DNA of 64,000 bases from Nostoc sp. NIES-3756 (GCF_001548375.1 NZ_AP017295.1:1456001-1520000), one strand, 5' to 3'; positions 28,126-37,986 are shown, counted from the stretch's first letter. Notes: generated from the letters alone by a model not told the origin. A program made the numbers and translations.

Positions 28126-29472
28126 TTAAGACTCAGCACTGCTTCTGACTGTGTTTAGTAGTTTGTCTCGTAGGGAGGAGATGGGTATTTGGTTGATGAT
28201 TTCGGTGGCGAAGGCGTTGACTAATAATTTGCGTGCGTTGTTGCTGTCAATGCCTCGGCTTTGCAGGTAGAATATTTCATCGTCTTCCAACTGGCTGACT
28301 GTTGCACCGTGGGCGCATTTTACGTTGTCGGCTGTGATTTCTAGTTGGGGTTTGGTGTCTACTCTGGCTTTGGATGATAGCAGCAAGTTACGGTTTAATT
28401 GGGCTGCATTTGTAAGCTGTGCTGGTTTGGGGACGAAAACTTTGCCGTTGAAGACTGCGTGAGCGCGATCGCCTACAATACATTTATGCAGTTGGTTGCT
28501 TGTACCATAGGGATGATTAAGTGCGATCGCACTGTGAGTGTCAGCTAACTGATTACCAGCTATCATTGTTAAACCGTTGAGAGTGGTTTCGGTTTGTTCG
28601 CCAGTCTGCAAAACCTCTAAATTATGCCGGGATATCTTCCCACCCAAGCTGAGGGTGTGACAAGTATAACGACTGTAACGGGCTTGAGTTACCGCAGTTT
28701 TGCCGATATGGAAAGCCGCTTTACTATCCCTCTCAACTCTAGTGTGAACTACTTGGGCATTGTCAGCGATCGCAATTTCCGTAACGGCGTTGGTAAGGTA
28801 AACCCCCTCTGCTGGGGTAACAAACTCTTCAATTACACTCACCTGAGAACCACTTTCCGCCACCACTAAAACGCGGGGTTGGGAAATTGTCGCCCCATCA
28901 CCAGCCACAGAGATAAATAATAGATGTATGGGTGTTTCCACGATGACATTCTTCGCCACCAACACCACAGCCACATCAGATATCCCAGCCGTATTTAAGG
29001 CGGTAAATACTTCTAACGCGCCTTCAGATTGTGCTAAATATTTTTGTACACACTCTTGCTCGGTGCTGGATATGGTTGAGAGATTACCAACAACTACACC
29101 CTTGGGTAAATCTGCAACTGCTGACAACTCAGGCGCATAAACCCCATTCACAAACACCAAGCGACTGTTAGCAGCTTCCGACAAACTCAGCGCGGAAATC
29201 TCAACTGGTTGTACTTTCCCAGCCTGAAATTCCACCTTCCGCAACTCTGACAAATCAGTAAACCGCCATTCCTCCTCACGAGTAGTAGGAATAACTGAAT
29301 GACGTACCCAATTTTTAGCGCGATCGCGTACTTCTTGCAACCAACCTTCTGTAGCTGGTGCGCTTACCTGATTTAACAAACCCAGCAAATAAGCATCCCT
29401 ATCTAACAGAGTCGATGTTAAATTCACCGCTTCTGAATTAGCAATTGCACTAGGAGAAACTTGTATCGTCAT
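28126..29472 (-). CDS. sufD: Fe-S cluster assembly protein SufD
   Basis: This 448-residue protein is part of the SufBC2D scaffold, where it forms a heterodimer with SufB. It has the right-handed beta-helix core typical of the SufB/SufD family (LPKGVVVGNLS, ANSRLVFVNGVYAPE) and a C-terminal helical region (ARKLLVNAFATEIINQI). KCAHGATVSQLEDDEIFYLQSRGI near residue 385 is the conserved family motif. Its ATG overlaps the sufC stop codon by one base in a TAATG arrangement, so the two are probably translationally coupled. Confidence 0.94.
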   Translation of the reverse strand: MTIQVSPSAIANSEAVNLTSTLLDRDAYLLGLLNQVSAPATEGWLQEVRDRAKNWVRHSVIPTTREEEWRFTDLSELRKVEFQAGKVQPVEISALSLSEAANSRLVFVNGVYAPELSAVADLPKGVVVGNLSTISSTEQECVQKYLAQSEGALEVFTALNTAGISDVAVVLVAKNVIVETPIHLLFISVAGDGATISQPRVLVVAESGSQVSVIEEFVTPAEGVYLTNAVTEIAIADNAQVVHTRVERDSKAAFHIGKTAVTQARYSRYTCHTLSLGGKISRHNLEVLQTGEQTETTLNGLTMIAGNQLADTHSAIALNHPYGTSNQLHKCIVGDRAHAVFNGKVFVPKPAQLTNAAQLNRNLLLSSKARVDTKPQLEITADNVKCAHGATVSQLEDDEIFYLQSRGIDSNNARKLLVNAFATEIINQIPISSLRDKLLNTVRSSAES

Positions 29473-30260
29473 TACACACCCACCTCAACCGCAGTTTCTT
29501 CTAGCAGCCAGTCATAACCGCGAGACTCTAACTCCAGCGCCAATTCCTTACCACCACTTCTAATTATTTGCCCCCGCGCCATTACATGGACGAAATCAGG
29601 GATGATATAGTCGAGTAACCGTTGGTAGTGAGTAATCATAATTGTGGCATTGTCCGGGCTGGTGAGTTGATTCACACCATGAGCCACAATTTTCAACGCA
29701 TCAATATCTAAACCAGAGTCAGTCTCATCCAAAATTGCCAACTTCGGTTCTAGCAGCGCCATTTGCAGAATCTCGTTGCGCTTCTTCTCACCACCAGAAA
29801 ACCCTTCATTCACACTTCGATTAAGGAAAGCGGGGTTCATCTTCACCACTTCCAACCTTTCCTCAATCAAATCATCAAAATCAAACGTATCAATTTCCTC
29901 CAACCCTTGCGCCTTGCGACGAGAATTATACGCCACTCGCAAGAAATCTAAATTACTCACCCCAGGAATTTCCAAAGGATACTGGAACGCCAGAAACACA
30001 CCAGCCCTCGCCCGTTCCTCCGGTTCCAACTCCAGCAAATTCTGTCCTTGGAAAATTATCTCCCCACCAGTCACAGTATAAGCAGGATGTCCCGCCAACA
30101 CCTTAGAAAAAGTACTTTTCCCCGAACCATTCGGCCCCATAATCGCATGGATTTCACCATAACGCACCTCAAGATTCACACCCTTGAGAATTGGCGTACC
30201 ATCAACCTCAGCCGTCAAATCTCTCACCGACAGCACAACGTCACTATTTTCAATAATCAT
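29472..30260 (-). CDS. sufC: Fe-S cluster assembly ATPase SufC
   Basis: This 262-residue ABC-type ATPase drives the conformational change of SufBC2D during cluster assembly. Walker A is GPNGSGKST, the ABC signature is [10 protein letters not shown], and Walker B is [12 protein letters not shown]; the last two are in the SufC-specific form. I start at ATG 30260 ([12 protein letters not shown]), preceded by a purine-rich GAGAGAGA tract. The frame remains open to 30344, but that part is Arg/Lys-rich repeat-derived sequence. It sits between sufB (73-base spacer) and sufD (1-base overlap). Confidence 0.95.
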   Translation of the reverse strand: MIIENSDVVLSVRDLTAEVDGTPILKGVNLEVRYGEIHAIMGPNGSGKSTFSKVLAGHPAYTVTGGEIIFQGQNLLELEPEERARAGVFLAFQYPLEIPGVSNLDFLRVAYNSRRKAQGLEEIDTFDFDDLIEERLEVVKMNPAFLNRSVNEGFSGGEKKRNEILQMALLEPKLAILDETDSGLDIDALKIVAHGVNQLTSPDNATIMITHYQRLLDYIIPDFVHVMARGQIIRSGGKELALELESRGYDWLLEETAVEVGV

Positions 30261-30290
30261 GTTCTCTCTCTCTTCTCTCTTCTTTGCGAA

Positions 30291-30321
30291 CCTCTGCGCG
30301 AACCTCCGCGCCCCTCTGCGT
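30291..30321. repeat. CTCTGCG repeat in the sufB-sufC spacer
   Basis: CCTCTGCGCG, CCTCCGCGCC and CCTCTGCGTT lie in tandem at about 10-11-base spacing within the otherwise short operon spacer. The same type of repeat occurs at 26526-26566. Confidence 0.6.
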
Positions 30322-30333
30322 TTAAAGAGGTAC

Positions 30334-31773
30334 TTAACCAACACTACCCTCTAATTTCAGGCTCAATAGTTTATCAGCTTCAACAGCAAACTCCATAGGT
30401 AGCTGATTAAACACATCCTTACAGAAGCCGCTAATCATCATAGAAATCGCATCTTCTGAAGAAATACCCCGTTGAGCGAAGAAAAATAGCTGATCTTCCC
30501 CAATTTTGGAAGTAGAAGCCTCATGCTCTACCTTACCAGTGCTATTCTGCACTTGAATATAAGGAAAAGTATTAGCGTGGGCATTATCGCCAATTAACAT
30601 AGAGTCGCATTGTGAATAGTTCCGTGCGCCTTCGGCTGTGGGGTTAATCTTCACCAAACCCCGGTAACTATTACTAGATTGTCCAGCAGAGATACCTTTA
30701 GAAATAATCGTACTACGGGTATTTTTCCCGATATGAATCATCTTCGTCCCGGTGTCAGCTTGCTGCATATTATTTGTCAGCGCCACCGAGTAAAATTCAC
30801 CGACAGAGTTATCACCAACTAACACACAGCTAGGATACTTCCAGGTAATAGCGGAACCAGTTTCTACCTGTGTCCAAGAAATCTTGGAATTAACACCTTT
30901 GCATAAACCGCGCTTGGTAACGAAGTTATAAATCCCACCCTTACCATTAGCATCGCCAGCATACCAGTTCTGCACTGTGGAGTATTTAATCTCAGCGTTA
31001 TCCAAGGCGACGAGTTCCACTACAGCCGCGTGTAACTGGTTGCTATCGTACATAGGTGCGGTGCAACCTTCCAGGTAGGAAACATAACTACCTTCTTCAG
31101 CGACAATCAAAGTCCGCTCAAATTGTCCTGTATCGCCGGAGTTGATGCGGAAGTAGGTAGACAGTTCCATCGGACATTTCACGCCTTTGGGGATGTAGAC
31201 GAAGGAACCGTCACTAAATACCGCAGCGTTGAGGGCGGCAAAGTAATTGTCAGCAATAGGAACAACACTACCCAGGTATTTCTTAATCAATTCTGGGTGT
31301 TCCCGCAATGCTTCGGAAATGGAACAGAAGATTACGCCGTCTTTGGCAAGTTTTTCTTTGAAAGTAGTAGCAACGGAAACGCTATCGAAAATCGCATCTA
31401 CGGCGACATTTGCCAAGCGCTTCTGTTCAGATAGAGGAATACCCAACTTCTCGAAGGTTTCTATGAGGGTAGGATCAACTTCATCTAAGCTGTTGAGTTT
31501 TTCTTTCTTCTGTTTTGGCGCAGAATAATAAATGATATTCTGATAGTCTATTGGCGGATACTTGACGCTAGGCCAAGTTGGTTCCGTCATTTTTTGCCAC
31601 TGGCGAAACGCTCTGAGGCGAAACTCCAGCATAAACTCCGGTTCGTTCTTCTTGGCGGAGATTAGGCGGACGACATCCTCATTCAGTCCACGCGGAATTG
31701 TATCGGCTTCAATGTCTGTGACAAAGCCATACTTGTAAGGTTGGTTGACTAAGGTTTTTACAGTGGCACTCAT
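30334..31773 (-). CDS. sufB: Fe-S cluster assembly protein SufB
   Basis: This 479-residue protein is the main scaffold subunit on which Fe-S clusters are built. It has the family beta-helix core, with conserved blocks [37 protein letters not shown] and [34 protein letters not shown] and the C-terminal [17 protein letters not shown] follow. It is the promoter-proximal gene of sufBCDS and divergent from sufR, with two SufR-type operators in the 264-base spacer. Confidence 0.96.
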   Translation of the reverse strand: MSATVKTLVNQPYKYGFVTDIEADTIPRGLNEDVVRLISAKKNEPEFMLEFRLRAFRQWQKMTEPTWPSVKYPPIDYQNIIYYSAPKQKKEKLNSLDEVDPTLIETFEKLGIPLSEQKRLANVAVDAIFDSVSVATTFKEKLAKDGVIFCSISEALREHPELIKKYLGSVVPIADNYFAALNAAVFSDGSFVYIPKGVKCPMELSTYFRINSGDTGQFERTLIVAEEGSYVSYLEGCTAPMYDSNQLHAAVVELVALDNAEIKYSTVQNWYAGDANGKGGIYNFVTKRGLCKGVNSKISWTQVETGSAITWKYPSCVLVGDNSVGEFYSVALTNNMQQADTGTKMIHIGKNTRSTIISKGISAGQSSNSYRGLVKINPTAEGARNYSQCDSMLIGDNAHANTFPYIQVQNSTGKVEHEASTSKIGEDQLFFFAQRGISSEDAISMMISGFCKDVFNQLPMEFAVEADKLLSLKLEGSVG

Positions 31774-31941
31774 CGGTAGTGTTCTCTCGTGTTCGGTTCT
31801 GAATCTTTTCGGCAGTCGCTCCTCTCGAAAGAGAAGACCGCGCTGCCTCTTTAAGGATGGAGACGGGCTGTGTTCTAGCCGATTCTCATCTCGTATTACT
31901 GAGTGGTGACACGGCTGTTAGAATGGGGGTGGAGAGTAAAA

Positions 31942-31955
31942 CAACATAGATGTTG
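31942..31955. promoter_or_regulatory. SufR operator, site 1
   Basis: CAAC-ATAGAT-GTTG matches the known cyanobacterial SufR box CAAC-N6-GTTG exactly. It is extended by AAA on the left and TTT on the right into a 20-base palindrome. It lies 169 bases upstream of the sufB start. Confidence 0.88.
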
Positions 31956-31986
31956 TTTAATGTATCTTCATTTTAAGCTAGATTAA

Positions 31987-32000
31987 CAACAACAATGTTG
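31987..32000. promoter_or_regulatory. SufR operator, site 2
   Basis: CAAC-AACAAT-GTTG is a second exact CAAC-N6-GTTG box. It lies 45 bases from site 1 centre to centre and about 38 bases upstream of the sufR start, well placed for autoregulation of sufR. Confidence 0.88.
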
Positions 32001-32037
32001 TCAAAGTCAAATTTTCTTAAAAAATTTTTGGAAGAAG

Positions 32038-32745
32038 ATGGCGACTACTCAGCAGGCCTCAACTAAACAAGAGATTTTAGAGTATCTCTTAAAACACTCA
32101 CAGGCAACAGCCCTTGAGTTGGCTACCATTTTGGAAGTTAGCCCCCAAGCCATTCGTCGTCATCTTAAGGATTTAGAGGCGGAAGAATTAGTTGTATATT
32201 CTAATGCAACTCATGCTGGCATGGGTCGACCACAGCACGTTTATCAATTAAGTCGCCAAGGAAGGGAACGCCTGCACAAAACAGCAAGCGATGGGCTACG
32301 CCCCACCGGAGGTGATCGCCACGGTGATTTTGCCGTATCCTTACTGGATACCATCGCCGAAACCGTGGGACATGACCAATTCAAGACCATTTTACAAAAA
32401 CAGTGGGAACGCAAAGCTCTAGAATACCGCGATCGCGTCGGTAACGGTTCGCTGCGAGAAAGAGTAGCTAACTTAGTCGAACTGCGAAAAGCTGAAGGTT
32501 TCATGGCAGAATATCACCCTGTAGATTCCCCCAATTCATCTGAGGATGAAAGATTTATCTTCATGGAACATAACTGTGCAATTTCCAACGTTGCGGAATC
32601 ATTTCCCAGCGTTTGCGGACATGAACTGGAAATGTTTGCGGCTGTTCTTCCAGACTGTCTAGTCGAACGTACCCACTGGCTAATTAATGGCGAACATCGT
32701 TGCGGTTATTTAGTCCAACCCCGCAATCAAGCATCTCACACATAA
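32038..32745 (+). CDS. sufR: Fe-S-dependent repressor of the suf operon
   Basis: This 235-residue DeoR/ArsR-like winged-helix repressor binds a [4Fe-4S] cluster and shuts off suf genes when clusters are plentiful. The N-terminal helix-turn-helix is LEVSPQAIRRHLKDLEAEELV. Four cysteines at 180, 193, 207 and 222 give exactly the family spacing C-x12-C-x13-C-x14-C. Oddity: residues of about 83-95 (ASDGLRPTGGDR region) are encoded by a palindromic GC-rich block at 32287-32320 that looks like an in-frame repeat insertion in the linker. Divergent from sufB with two operators between. Confidence 0.95.
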   Translation: MATTQQASTKQEILEYLLKHSQATALELATILEVSPQAIRRHLKDLEAEELVVYSNATHAGMGRPQHVYQLSRQGRERLHKTASDGLRPTGGDRHGDFAVSLLDTIAETVGHDQFKTILQKQWERKALEYRDRVGNGSLRERVANLVELRKAEGFMAEYHPVDSPNSSEDERFIFMEHNCAISNVAESFPSVCGHELEMFAAVLPDCLVERTHWLINGEHRCGYLVQPRNQASHT

Positions 32746-32929
32746 ATTTGTTTTCAAACTCAGTTTAAAGTAGGAATTCCCGTCGATTGGTAAATGGTTT
32801 TACCAATTCGCTATATTATGGGCTTTAAGCATTAATAATAAAAATCTTTGTCAGCTTATACCTTTATACTCGTACTTGCATTCTCAGCTAGTTATATAAT
32901 TATCCAAGCTTGGCTTTTAATATACTTTT

Positions 32930-33190
32930 ATGGATTTACCATCACAACAACCCTCAACTCAATTTCTCACCTTAGAAGAATCAGCTAAAGTAGATGCGGC
33001 GCTTCTTTCCTCCCCAGAGAAATTTCTAACAAGATTAACTATTTCTTCATTAAAACTCTTGAAACATATTGCTCAAGAGTATGGTGTTTCTATAGAAGAT
33101 TTAACAACCCAACAAGTTATCGATTGGTTTGAGAAAGACGGTAGAATTAGAAGAGAACAAGGCATAGAAGCATCATATTTAAAGTGGTAA
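32930..33190 (+). CDS. Conserved-type small hypothetical protein
   Basis: This 86-residue soluble, mostly helical protein has no domain I recognise. The middle (LTISSLKLLKHIAQEYGVSIEDLTTQQVIDWFEKDGR) looks like a short helical bundle, possibly DNA- or protein-binding. Coding character is good: balanced composition and a charged, amphipathic pattern. No strong Shine-Dalgarno is visible. It stands alone about 185 bases after sufR, so co-transcription with sufR is possible but not evident. Confidence 0.6.
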   Translation: MDLPSQQPSTQFLTLEESAKVDAALLSSPEKFLTRLTISSLKLLKHIAQEYGVSIEDLTTQQVIDWFEKDGRIRREQGIEASYLKW

Positions 33191-33343
33191 AGTTTGAGAA
33201 TGTTCACAGCTAAAAAATAGCGAACCTGCAACAAAAGATTGTCGAATTGTTTAAGCTGATTCTTCTCTAAATCTCAGCATTGACTAAAAAATAGCCGATT
33301 TCATAATCAACAGACACTTTTTTATCGAGAATTTATAACTAAA

Positions 33344-33365
33344 AAGCACCTAGTAAAAGGTGCTT
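33344..33365 (-). terminator. Rho-independent terminator of the 212-residue membrane protein gene
   Basis: AAGCACCT (33344-33351) and AGGTGCTT (33358-33365) form a perfect 8-bp stem with a 6-base loop. On the minus strand the stem is followed directly by TTT, starting about 29 bases after the stop codon at 33394. Confidence 0.8.
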
Positions 33366-33393
33366 GTAAAAATGAATCTTAAGCTTATATTTA

Positions 33394-34032
33394 TTAAGCG
33401 TTGTAATGGCTATTAGTACGAGGACTACGAACTCCAGCCGCCGCACCTATCATTGAAGCAATTAAACCTAATAAAGAACCGAATACAAACCACCACAAAC
33501 CTCTAGAAGTTGCAGCAGCAATATCACGAGCTTGCTGCGCGTCTACGTTGGGTACGTTTTGAGGTAAATTAGTGCCTTGTTGTTGTGCTTGGTTGATGAC
33601 TTCTCCAGCATTGGAAGCAGCAATACCAAAAGCACCAGATACGCCACTAGCTAGCAGCCAAGAGCTAAGTGCTAAAGTAGTTGCCCACAGAATAGCACCG
33701 TTGAGTAATGCTGTATTCCGGTTCATGGGGCCACAAGCGCGAGCTGTTACCCAACCGCCTGTAAATAAGGAAATTAATAAACCAATTGTTGACCACAATC
33801 CTACATTGTTAGCAACACCTGGTGTAATACTTCTAGGTGCGCCTGAGTTAGCAACAGAACCAGCACCAATTGCGGCAAATAAGGCACTCAAAATTAATTG
33901 AGTAGCTAAAGCAACTAACACACCAGAAATAATTGGCCCCCAACGAACACGGTCATGGTAATCACCGACTCTTCCCACTACCGTAGATTCAGGCTGAATA
34001 ACATCGTCGCCTACTCTATTTGCGTATGACAT
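33394..34032 (-). CDS. Four-helix membrane protein, unknown function
   Basis: This 212-residue integral membrane protein has about four hydrophobic segments. The first is IISGVLVALATQLILSALFAAIGAGS (about residues 35-60). The second is VGLWSTIGLLISLFTGGWVTARA, the third NTALLNGAILWATTLALSSWLLASG, and the last, LWWFVFGSLLGLIASMIGAAAG, is near the C-terminus. The third and fourth are separated by a polar, Gln/Asn-rich loop of about 45 residues. The cytosolic N-terminus contains WGPIISGVLVA, seen in small stress-related membrane proteins of cyanobacteria and proteobacteria. No enzyme motif. It has its own terminator at 33344. Function unknown. Confidence 0.75.
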   Translation of the reverse strand: MSYANRVGDDVIQPESTVVGRVGDYHDRVRWGPIISGVLVALATQLILSALFAAIGAGSVANSGAPRSITPGVANNVGLWSTIGLLISLFTGGWVTARACGPMNRNTALLNGAILWATTLALSSWLLASGVSGAFGIAASNAGEVINQAQQQGTNLPQNVPNVDAQQARDIAAATSRGLWWFVFGSLLGLIASMIGAAAGVRSPRTNSHYNA

Positions 34033-34394
34033 TTGCGTATATACTCCTTAGTTACTTTAACTTGTTCAGCAAAGTTATTTTCAGGTTATTTATTTTTATG
34101 CTTACGTTAAAATTAAATGGCTATTTATGGTTTTTAATATCTATCACCAGAAAGAGTTATATACTCTATCTGGAGTAGGAATAAATATATTGATTTCCAG
34201 TGAATTTATTTTTATTTAATTAGAATAAATTAGTTAATTTTTAACAAAAAATCATCAACTAGTTTGTGTTTATTTATTAATAAAATCATAAATAATAGAT
34301 TTATTTTAGTTGATGGGTAGGATTGAACACAAAAATACCCATCATTTTTTATTAAAATAATGTCCACCAATTATAGGTAATTTCAATGAACATC
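34033..34394. other. AT-rich spacer with a perfect hairpin plus T6
   Basis: TGATGGGTA (34311-34319) pairs perfectly with TACCCATCA (34336-34344), followed on the plus strand by TTTTTT (34345-34350). The intrinsic-terminator form is on plus, yet both flanking genes are on minus. It may act bidirectionally for the YbjQ-like gene ending at 34395. Nothing else is recognised in this spacer. Confidence 0.55.
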
Positions 34395-34721
34395 TTAACG
34401 GACTTTTACAGCTGTACCTGTGGCGGTAATTAGCATTAAAACGCCCGACTGGTCAACATTAATTGTACCAGTATCAATTTCAATGCCAATCACAGCATTA
34501 GCTCCTAAACGTTGAGCGCGTTGTTGTAATTCTTCGATTGCTTTACGTTGTCCTTCTTCAAAGAGACGTTCATAACTAGCAGTACGTCCACCTATAACAT
34601 CACGAATACTAGCAAAAAAATCTCTGAGGAAATTACTACCATACACAACTTCTGCGGTCACAATACCTAAGTATGAATCAATTACTGCACCTTGAATTAC
34701 ATCAGTGGTAGTCAAAATCAT
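34395..34721 (-). CDS. YbjQ/UPF0145 family protein
   Basis: This 108-residue protein covers the full length of the YbjQ (DUF74) family, which forms pentameric rings. Conserved features are GIVTAEVVYGSNFLRDFFASIRDVIGGR in the first half, YERLFEEGQRKAIEEL, and GANAVIGIEID. The family is annotated as putative heavy-metal binding on structural grounds only; biochemical function is not known. It is monocistronic and on the same strand as the membrane protein gene downstream, but 362 bases away. Confidence 0.9.
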   Translation of the reverse strand: MILTTTDVIQGAVIDSYLGIVTAEVVYGSNFLRDFFASIRDVIGGRTASYERLFEEGQRKAIEELQQRAQRLGANAVIGIEIDTGTINVDQSGVLMLITATGTAVKVR

Positions 34722-34972
34722 AACTCATCCCTATAAATGATTTGTTGATTGGCATTACTTCTACTGTATCAAGTTAGTTTTGATTGGTTGTAACTAGCAG
34801 AAAAATGTTTGAGAGATAAAATATAAAGTCCGGATTATTGACGATTTTTATGATTTAACTTCAGTATAAATTCTAGTTTTTCTGTGTTGAAAAAAATTGT
34901 GGTATTTACTGATTATTAATATTTTATAAAAAGGGAAAAACACAGTTTTCAAAAAGCCAATTTTTTGTTTTA

Positions 34973-35686
34973 ATGAACAAGAAAAAAGTTCACTATAATT
35001 TCAGGAAATTTACTGTGTACAAACGCATATCATTCGTGTTGGGTGTGCTTTTATGGGGATGTGTTACTGCTATACCCTCAGTAGCGCAAGCTCAGATTTT
35101 GGTTGTCCAGGCTAACAATGCAGAGTTAAAAAGATTGTTAGAGGATGGTAAGAGACTAGTAGATGCTGGTGATTATAACGGGGCGATCGCAGTTTATCAA
35201 CAAGCAGCAGCTTTAGAACCGAAAAATCCCAAAATTTATTCAGGAATTGGGTATTTATACGCACAACAGGGAAATTTCCCCGCAGCACTAGCAGCATACC
35301 GCAGAGCGATCGCGATTAACCCGAACAATAGTGATTTTTTCTATGCCGTAGGTTACATCAAAGGCAACATGAGTGATACTAAGGGTGCTAGAGAAGCTTA
35401 CCGTCGTGCCATCCAATTGAACCGCAATAATGTTAATGCTTATATAGGTTTAGGTGTTACCCAATCTCGGATGGGAGACTTCAAAGCAGCGAATTGGGCA
35501 TTTGAGCAAGCAATTAAGATTGATAGGAACAATGCCCAAACTTACGAGTTTATGGCCGCCATGTATAAACAACGTCGGCAAACTAAACAAGCCAGCAACC
35601 TTCTACAAAAAGCCCGTGACTTGTACCAAAGACGCAATGATGCAAATGGTGTGGCTAGGGTAGAGGCTATGCTACAACAGTTATAG
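34973..35686 (+). CDS. Secreted TPR-repeat protein
   Basis: This 237-residue protein starts with a charged N-terminus and a hydrophobic core (ISFVLGVLLWGCVTAIPSVAQA), ending in an AQA-type signal peptidase site near residue 40. The rest is four tetratricopeptide repeats in tandem. Their signatures are GDYNGAIAVYQQAAALEPKN, GNFPAALAAYRRAIAINPNN, GAREAYRRAIQLNRNN and GDFKAANWAFEQAIKIDRNN. Such proteins usually act as assembly or scaffolding partners, here on the outer face of the membrane. The binding partner is unknown. It is convergent with the ABC ATPase gene, with only a 6-base spacer. Confidence 0.85.
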   Translation: MNKKKVHYNFRKFTVYKRISFVLGVLLWGCVTAIPSVAQAQILVVQANNAELKRLLEDGKRLVDAGDYNGAIAVYQQAAALEPKNPKIYSGIGYLYAQQGNFPAALAAYRRAIAINPNNSDFFYAVGYIKGNMSDTKGAREAYRRAIQLNRNNVNAYIGLGVTQSRMGDFKAANWAFEQAIKIDRNNAQTYEFMAAMYKQRRQTKQASNLLQKARDLYQRRNDANGVARVEAMLQQL

Positions 35687-35692
35687 GTAAAG

Positions 35693-36595
35693 TTAATTTA
35701 ACTGCCTTCCAGTTAACTCGACAAAAATATCTTCTAAGTTAGAGGGACGCACCATCATCCCAGTTTTATCTGGCTGTTGATTTAGATAATTGTTTGCCTC
35801 TTCCAAAGTAGGGAAAAATAAATATTCCCAACCTCGTGAACTATCATTACCTGCATCGGTAACACTCAACTGTTTCGTTACTAAACCTTCACCATGAACA
35901 GAACGCAGTTGCTTTAAAGTTCCTAAAGAAATTAACTTGCCACCATCCATAATACCGATGCGTCCTGGTTTAGCAGAGCCAAAAGCGTCACATAAAAATT
36001 CCACCTCATCCATGTAATGAGTCGTTAATAACATCGTCATTCCTTGTTTATTTAAGTCCCGAATAATTTCCCACAGGCGGCGACGAGTTTGAGGATCTAG
36101 TCCCACTGTGGGTTCATCTAAAAATAAAATTTGTGGTTGATGTAATAAAGCCCTAGCTATTTGCAGCCGTCGTTTCATCCCCCCAGACAGAGTTTTTACC
36201 AAACTGTCGCGTCTGTCTACAAGTTCAACATATTCCAACCATTGATTAATTAATCGCTGTCGCTGTGGGTTAGCAATATGATGTAACCTGCCATGCAGTT
36301 CCATATTTTCCCACACGCTCAAATCACCATCGACGCTAATTTGTTGCAAAACAACACCAATATTCCGCTTTGCTAACGTCGGTTGACGCACCACATCATA
36401 ACCAGCAACTTCCATCCGTCCTTGGGATGGTTTTGTAAGTGTAGTTAGCATCCGAATTGTAGTCGATTTACCTGCACCGTTGGGGCCAAGGAGAGCGAAG
36501 ATTTCCCCAGCTTCAATGTTGAATGACAAGTCATTAACTACAGGGACGTTATTATAAAGCTTGTAAACGTTTTCTAGAAGAACAGCAGCCGTCAT
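35693..36595 (-). CDS. ABC transporter ATP-binding protein, DrrA/CcmA-like
   Basis: This 300-residue ATPase subunit belongs to an ABC-2 type exporter. Walker A is GPNGAGKST, the signature is LSGGMKRRLQIA, Walker B is ILFLDEPTVGLDPQTRR, and the H-loop is LLTTHYMDEVEFLCD. A C-terminal DUF4162-like extension ends in PSNLEDIFVELTGR, typical of daunorubicin-resistance-type ATPases. No permease gene is adjacent: neighbours are the TPR gene and frmA on the opposite strand. The membrane partner must therefore be elsewhere. The substrate is unknown. Confidence 0.9.
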   Translation of the reverse strand: MTAAVLLENVYKLYNNVPVVNDLSFNIEAGEIFALLGPNGAGKSTTIRMLTTLTKPSQGRMEVAGYDVVRQPTLAKRNIGVVLQQISVDGDLSVWENMELHGRLHHIANPQRQRLINQWLEYVELVDRRDSLVKTLSGGMKRRLQIARALLHQPQILFLDEPTVGLDPQTRRRLWEIIRDLNKQGMTMLLTTHYMDEVEFLCDAFGSAKPGRIGIMDGGKLISLGTLKQLRSVHGEGLVTKQLSVTDAGNDSSRGWEYLFFPTLEEANNYLNQQPDKTGMMVRPSNLEDIFVELTGRQLN

Positions 36596-36816
36596 GAGTA
36601 AATTGGTAACACCATTTCCTTATTTACACTACCACTCAAGGTTATTACTTCAGTATCGGTTGAAAGTTGTGATGTAGTAGGAGGAGCAGGTGAACAAATT
36701 ACACATGTCTATTTTTTCAACCAAGCAATAGCTTCTTTCCTCTTCTCTCCTTTCCATGTACGATACTTGCAGCACAAGTGTTTTTTGAATTTTGAATTAA
36801 TTAGGAGAGCTAGCGC

Positions 36817-37926
36817 GTGGAAGTGAAAGCAGCAGTAGCTTACGGCGCGGGTAAGCCGTTAACAATTGAAACAGTGCAACTGGAAGGCCCAAAAGCTGGA
36901 GAAGTATTGCTTGAGATTAAAGCCAGTGGAGTTTGCCATACCGATGCTTATACCCTTTCAGGAGCCGATCCCGAAGGTTTATTTCCCGCCATTTTAGGGC
37001 ATGAAGGAGCGGGTGTAGTGGTAGACATAGGCGAAGGTGTTACCAGTGTCCAGCCAGGAGATCATGTGATTCCTCTATACACACCAGAATGTCGTCAGTG
37101 TGAATATTGTTTAAGTTTTAAAACCAATCTCTGTCAAGCAATTCGCGCTACTCAAGGGCGCGGCATTATGCCTGATGGTACTAGCCGTTTTAGTATCGAT
37201 GGGCAGATGATTCATCATTATATGGGAACATCGACATTTTCCAACTACACAGTATTGCCAGAAATTGCTGTTGCCAAAATTCGTAAAGATGCACCCTTTG
37301 ATAAGGTTTGTTACATCGGCTGTGGTGTGACTACAGGTATCGGTGCAGTCATCAATACAGCCAAGGTAGAACCAGGAGCTAATGTTATAGTTTTTGGCTT
37401 GGGAGGTATTGGTTTAAACGTCATCCAAGGGGCGCGGATGGTGGGAGCTAATATGATTGTTGGGGTAGATATAAACCCTAGTAAACGTGCTTTAGCTGAG
37501 AAATTTGGGATGACGCATTTTGTAAATCCTAATGAAGTAGAAGGTGATTTAGTTCCTTATTTGGTGGAGTTAACAAAGGGCGGTGCTGATTACACATTTG
37601 AGTGTATTGGCAACGTTAAAATCATGCGTCAAGCACTGGAATGTTGTCACAAAGGCTGGGGCGTAAGTGTCATTATTGGTGTTGCTGGTGCAGGGCAAGA
37701 AATTAGCACTCGTCCGTTTCAATTAGTTACTGGGCGCGTGTGGAAAGGTTCAGCTTTTGGCGGCGCTAGAGGACGTACAGATGTGCCGAAAATTGTTGAT
37801 TGGTATATGGATGGCAAGATAAATATTGATGATTTAATTACTCATGTAATGCCAATTGAGAAGATTAATGATGCTTTAGATTTAATGCACAAAGGAGAAT
37901 CAATTCGTAGTGTAGTGACTTTTTAA
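36817..37926 (+). CDS. frmA: S-(hydroxymethyl)glutathione dehydrogenase (class III alcohol dehydrogenase)
   Basis: This 369-residue zinc dehydrogenase oxidises the glutathione-formaldehyde adduct to S-formylglutathione. [27 protein letters not shown] gives the catalytic Zn ligands. A C-x2-C-x2-C-x7-C block (CRQCEYC...C) binds structural zinc. The following [14 protein letters not shown] is typical of class III enzymes. The start is GTG at 36817, with TAGGAGAG about 7 bases upstream. Its usual partner fghA lies 6 kb downstream on the same strand, separated by the island-like cassette. Together they detoxify formaldehyde to formate. Confidence 0.95.
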   Translation: MEVKAAVAYGAGKPLTIETVQLEGPKAGEVLLEIKASGVCHTDAYTLSGADPEGLFPAILGHEGAGVVVDIGEGVTSVQPGDHVIPLYTPECRQCEYCLSFKTNLCQAIRATQGRGIMPDGTSRFSIDGQMIHHYMGTSTFSNYTVLPEIAVAKIRKDAPFDKVCYIGCGVTTGIGAVINTAKVEPGANVIVFGLGGIGLNVIQGARMVGANMIVGVDINPSKRALAEKFGMTHFVNPNEVEGDLVPYLVELTKGGADYTFECIGNVKIMRQALECCHKGWGVSVIIGVAGAGQEISTRPFQLVTGRVWKGSAFGGARGRTDVPKIVDWYMDGKINIDDLITHVMPIEKINDALDLMHKGESIRSVVTF

Positions 37927-37928
37927 GA

Positions 37929-37984
37929 TAATGGGTAATGGGTAATAGGGAAAATTATTTTCAATTACCAATTACCAATTACCA
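37929..37984. repeat. STRR-like repeats after frmA
   Basis: TAATGGG units are followed by ATTACCA units, the near reverse complement, so the two halves can fold together. This may act as a transcription end for frmA, and similar TAATGGG/ATTACC pairs lie near 18903-18955. Confidence 0.65.
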
Positions 37985-37986
37985 TC

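Noticed and set aside
30261..30344. Extended N-terminus of SufC (28 residues)
   Set aside because: Arg/Lys-rich and encoded by a CTCTGCG repeat; the internal ATG at 30260 gives the normal SufC start.
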